From Alphaproteobacteria bacterium (GTDB lineage Bacteria; Pseudomonadota; Alphaproteobacteria; Sphingomonadales; Emcibacteraceae), in NCBI GenBank assembly GCA_002749135.1, contig NVVY01000029.1, positions 1 to 19,062 on the forward strand: DNA of 19,062 bases, in the 5' to 3' direction. Of the stretch, positions 17,023 to 19,062 are shown piece by piece. How positions within the stretch are numbered: the first letter of the stretch is position 1; each line of letters begins with the position of its first letter. Below the pieces are notes generated by a model. The model was given only the letters and a program-made list of their open reading frames with translations. It had not been told where the DNA came from and made no database searches. The position numbers were made by a program, and so were the translations under genes.

Positions 17023-18405
17023 ATGAACAGCCTGATCCTCATTATAATACTTATGTTGATTTCAACGGCTGCCTTCATCTTTGGGCGCAAAAAAGCGTTG
17101 GACGCCGTCAATGGCAATGTCAGTGCCCTGCATTCCCTGCCCGGTCATTATGGCTGGTTTTCAGCGGTCATCAGCTTTCTGCCCGGTCTGACAATATGGA
17201 TAATCTGGTTCTTGTTTGGTAGTAGTCTTGTTGATAACTTCACACTGGCAACCCTTGGGGGGGAGATACAGAATTTATCCGATTTTGATCGCGCTCTTTA
17301 TATGAATGACATTCGCAATCTGGCGGCGCAGGATGCAATTTCCCGGCCCGTGACAGAGGTCATGACCAATGCGGCCCACTATTATTTGCGGACACAGGAA
17401 AATATCCTGTGGGTTTTTACCCTGTCTGCCATAGGGGTTTGCGCATTAGCCGCATTATTCAGCATACGGAAAATCTCGCCAAACCTCAGGTCACGCAATC
17501 TGCTGGAACGGCTTATTCTGATCGCGCTTGTCACTTGCTCCGCCATTGCGATCCTGACCACGGTTGGCATTGTCTCATCCCTGATTGTTGAGACCCTGCG
17601 GTTTCTGGACCATGTGCCACTGACGGACTTTCTCTTTGGTTTGAAATGGAGCCCGCAAACGGCCCTGCGCGCCGATCAGGTGGGCAGTTCCGGGGCCTTT
17701 GGGGCCATTCCCCTGTTCGCCGGAACTTTACTGATCACCTTCATCGCCCTGATGATCGCCCTGCCGGTTGGTCTGCTGTCTGCTATTTACATGACCGAAT
17801 TTGCAAACCGCAAGGCTCGGGCCATTTTCAAGCCGCTTCTTGAATTGCTGGCCGGCATTCCAACTGTTGTCTATGGCTTTTTTGCCGCATTGGTTGTCGC
17901 CCCGGCCATCCGGTCAACTGGCGAAGTCATTGGGCTTGAGATTGCCTCTGAAAGTGCGCTGGCGGCGGGCATGGTGATGGGGGTTATGATCATTCCGCTT
18001 ATTTCATCTCTGTCTGACGATGTGATTTCCGCTGTGCCGCAAAGCCTGCGGGATGCGTCGCTGGGCCTTGGGGCAACCAAGACAGAAACCATATTGAATG
18101 TCATCATCCCCTCTGCCCTGCCCGGCATTGTCAGTGCCTTTCTGCTGGCGGCCTCACGGGCCATCGGGGAGACCATGATTGTGGTTATGGCCGCTGGCAT
18201 GGCGGCAAACTTAACCGCCAACCCTTTGGAAGCCGTCACAACTGTAACCGTTCAGATTTTGGCCCTTTTAACCGGTGATCAGGAATTTGACAGCGCAAAA
18301 ACCCTGTCGGCCTTTGCCCTCGGGCTGGCTCTTTTTGTCATCACGCTGGTCCTGAACTTCATGGCACTCAGAGTTGTAAGAAAGTACCAGGAACAATATG
18401 ACTGA
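17023..18405 (+). CDS. pstC: Phosphate ABC transporter permease PstC
   Basis: PstC is one of two membrane subunits of the Pst phosphate importer. The 460-residue protein is longer than E. coli PstC (about 320) because of an N-terminal extension with further helices and a periplasmic loop, the form common in alphaproteobacteria. The permease core (about 225-455) contains GAIPLFAGTLLITFIALMIA, AIYMTEFANRKAR, ELLAGIPTVVYGFFAALVV and the ATP-binding-subunit contact (EAA loop) SLRDASLGLGATKTETILNVIIPSALPGI. The frame is open to TTG 17005, but ATG 17023 starts with a membrane helix directly (MNSLILIIILML) and is preferred. Neither start has a Shine-Dalgarno. Its end overlaps pstA by 8 bases. Confidence 0.95.
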   Translation: MNSLILIIILMLISTAAFIFGRKKALDAVNGNVSALHSLPGHYGWFSAVISFLPGLTIWIIWFLFGSSLVDNFTLATLGGEIQNLSDFDRALYMNDIRNLAAQDAISRPVTEVMTNAAHYYLRTQENILWVFTLSAIGVCALAALFSIRKISPNLRSRNLLERLILIALVTCSAIAILTTVGIVSSLIVETLRFLDHVPLTDFLFGLKWSPQTALRADQVGSSGAFGAIPLFAGTLLITFIALMIALPVGLLSAIYMTEFANRKARAIFKPLLELLAGIPTVVYGFFAALVVAPAIRSTGEVIGLEIASESALAAGMVMGVMIIPLISSLSDDVISAVPQSLRDASLGLGATKTETILNVIIPSALPGIVSAFLLAASRAIGETMIVVMAAGMAANLTANPLEAVTTVTVQILALLTGDQEFDSAKTLSAFALGLALFVITLVLNFMALRVVRKYQEQYD

Positions 18406-19062
18406 TAACACACCAGAAACGCCCTACCTCAGGACGACAAAGGAAATACAGGCCCGCCTGAAAAGACGTTACCGGAAGGAGCGTATGTTCAAGGCTGTTG
18501 GTCTGGGCGGCCTGATGACCGGCCTTCTCGCCCTTGCGGTCATGGTGATCAGTATATTATCCACAGGCCTAAGTGGATTTACGGAATCAAGACTGCATAT
18601 TGATGTCTATATGGACCCGGAAATTATAGGAACCATTTCGGGGGATACGGAAGAAGAACGCCTCCATTCCCTCATGCAGATCAATTATAGCGCCTTGGTG
18701 CGCAACAGCCTGCGCCACAAATTTCCTGATGTAAAAGGCCGCCGCAATATTTTCAGCCTCCAAAAACTGGTCAGTAACGGGGCGCGGGAAGACATTAAGC
18801 AAAGACTGCTGGAAGATGAAAGCATTATCGGCAAGACCATCACCATGAACCTGCTGGCCTCCAGCACGGTTGATATGTACCTCAAGGGCCAGATTTCCCG
18901 CCATGTGGACCAGTCTGAACGTAAAATATCCGACAAGCAACTGGCATGGCTCGATGTTCTGCAAGCAGAAGGCCGGGTTGTAAAAGGGTTTAACTGGAAG
19001 TTTCTCACCTCCGGCGATTCCCGTGAGCCGGAACTGGCGGGAATTTGGGGGGCGGCCATGGG
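18398..19062 (+). CDS. pstA: Phosphate ABC transporter permease PstA (5' part)
   Basis: PstA is the second membrane subunit of the Pst importer. Only the first 221 codons are present; the frame is open to the right edge. A basic N-terminus (KEIQARLKRRYRKERM) precedes one helix (about 33-55), then a long extracytoplasmic region (about 60-210) of the type called DUF3333, found in alphaproteobacterial PstA. The visible part ends at ELAGIWGAAMG, the start of the permease core. ATG 18398 overlaps the pstC stop by 8 bases, so translation is probably coupled. pstB, phoU and phoB are expected next. Confidence 0.93.
   Translation, partial: MTDNTPETPYLRTTKEIQARLKRRYRKERMFKAVGLGGLMTGLLALAVMVISILSTGLSGFTESRLHIDVYMDPEIIGTISGDTEEERLHSLMQINYSALVRNSLRHKFPDVKGRRNIFSLQKLVSNGAREDIKQRLLEDESIIGKTITMNLLASSTVDMYLKGQISRHVDQSERKISDKQLAWLDVLQAEGRVVKGFNWKFLTSGDSREPELAGIWGAAM

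Overview
This window looks like a chromosomal segment of a motile alphaproteobacterium. No mobile element, prophage, integron or CRISPR array is visible. Lineage markers are a C4-pathway 5-aminolevulinate synthase (HemA), a HemB whose usual zinc cysteines are aspartates, a cold-shock protein with two CSD domains, and PstC/PstA subunits with N-terminal extensions. GC content looks moderate, at roughly half. I cannot name a genus. All genes look intact, apart from the two cut by the window ends.

Layout from left to right. (1) 1-2309, minus strand: the first codons of a probable rpiB, a 62-residue conserved small protein, hemA with a strong sigma70-type promoter and an upstream FNR-like box, and a MarR-family regulator. 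(2) 2426-6696: hemB (+), motA (-, sharing stop bases with hemB), ilvA (+) and motB (+). The two stator genes are separated by ilvA and lie on opposite strands, and a CtrA-like box overlaps the -35 region of a motA promoter. (3) 6791-9495: an SLC13-type permease with two TrkA_C domains, then bpt, an N-degron leucyltransferase starting at TTG. (4) 9500-12826: a TRAP transporter operon (dctP-dctQ-dctM) closest to alpha-keto-acid/lactate systems. It has nested dyads over its promoter and a strong intrinsic terminator. (5) 12841-14159, minus strand: tRNA-Pro(UGG) with its own promoter, a secreted DUF192 protein and the tandem cold-shock protein. (6) 14160-14495: a 336-base divergent regulatory region with a 14-bp palindrome and a long-range inverted repeat. 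(7) 14496-19062: phoR, a three-unit PHO box, pstS, an intrinsic terminator, pstC and the start of pstA.

Functional groups. hemA and hemB encode the first two steps of tetrapyrrole synthesis, with a MarR-type regulator between them. MotA and MotB form the flagellar stator. PhoR, the PHO box and PstSCA form the phosphate-starvation response and high-affinity uptake module; pstB, phoU and phoB would be expected beyond the right edge.

I see no clearly new multi-gene system. The most interesting signals are regulatory: the hemA FNR-like box, the CtrA-like motA site, the nested dyads at the TRAP promoter, the long inverted repeat between csp and phoR, and the terminator between pstS and pstC ahead of a pstC start with no visible Shine-Dalgarno.
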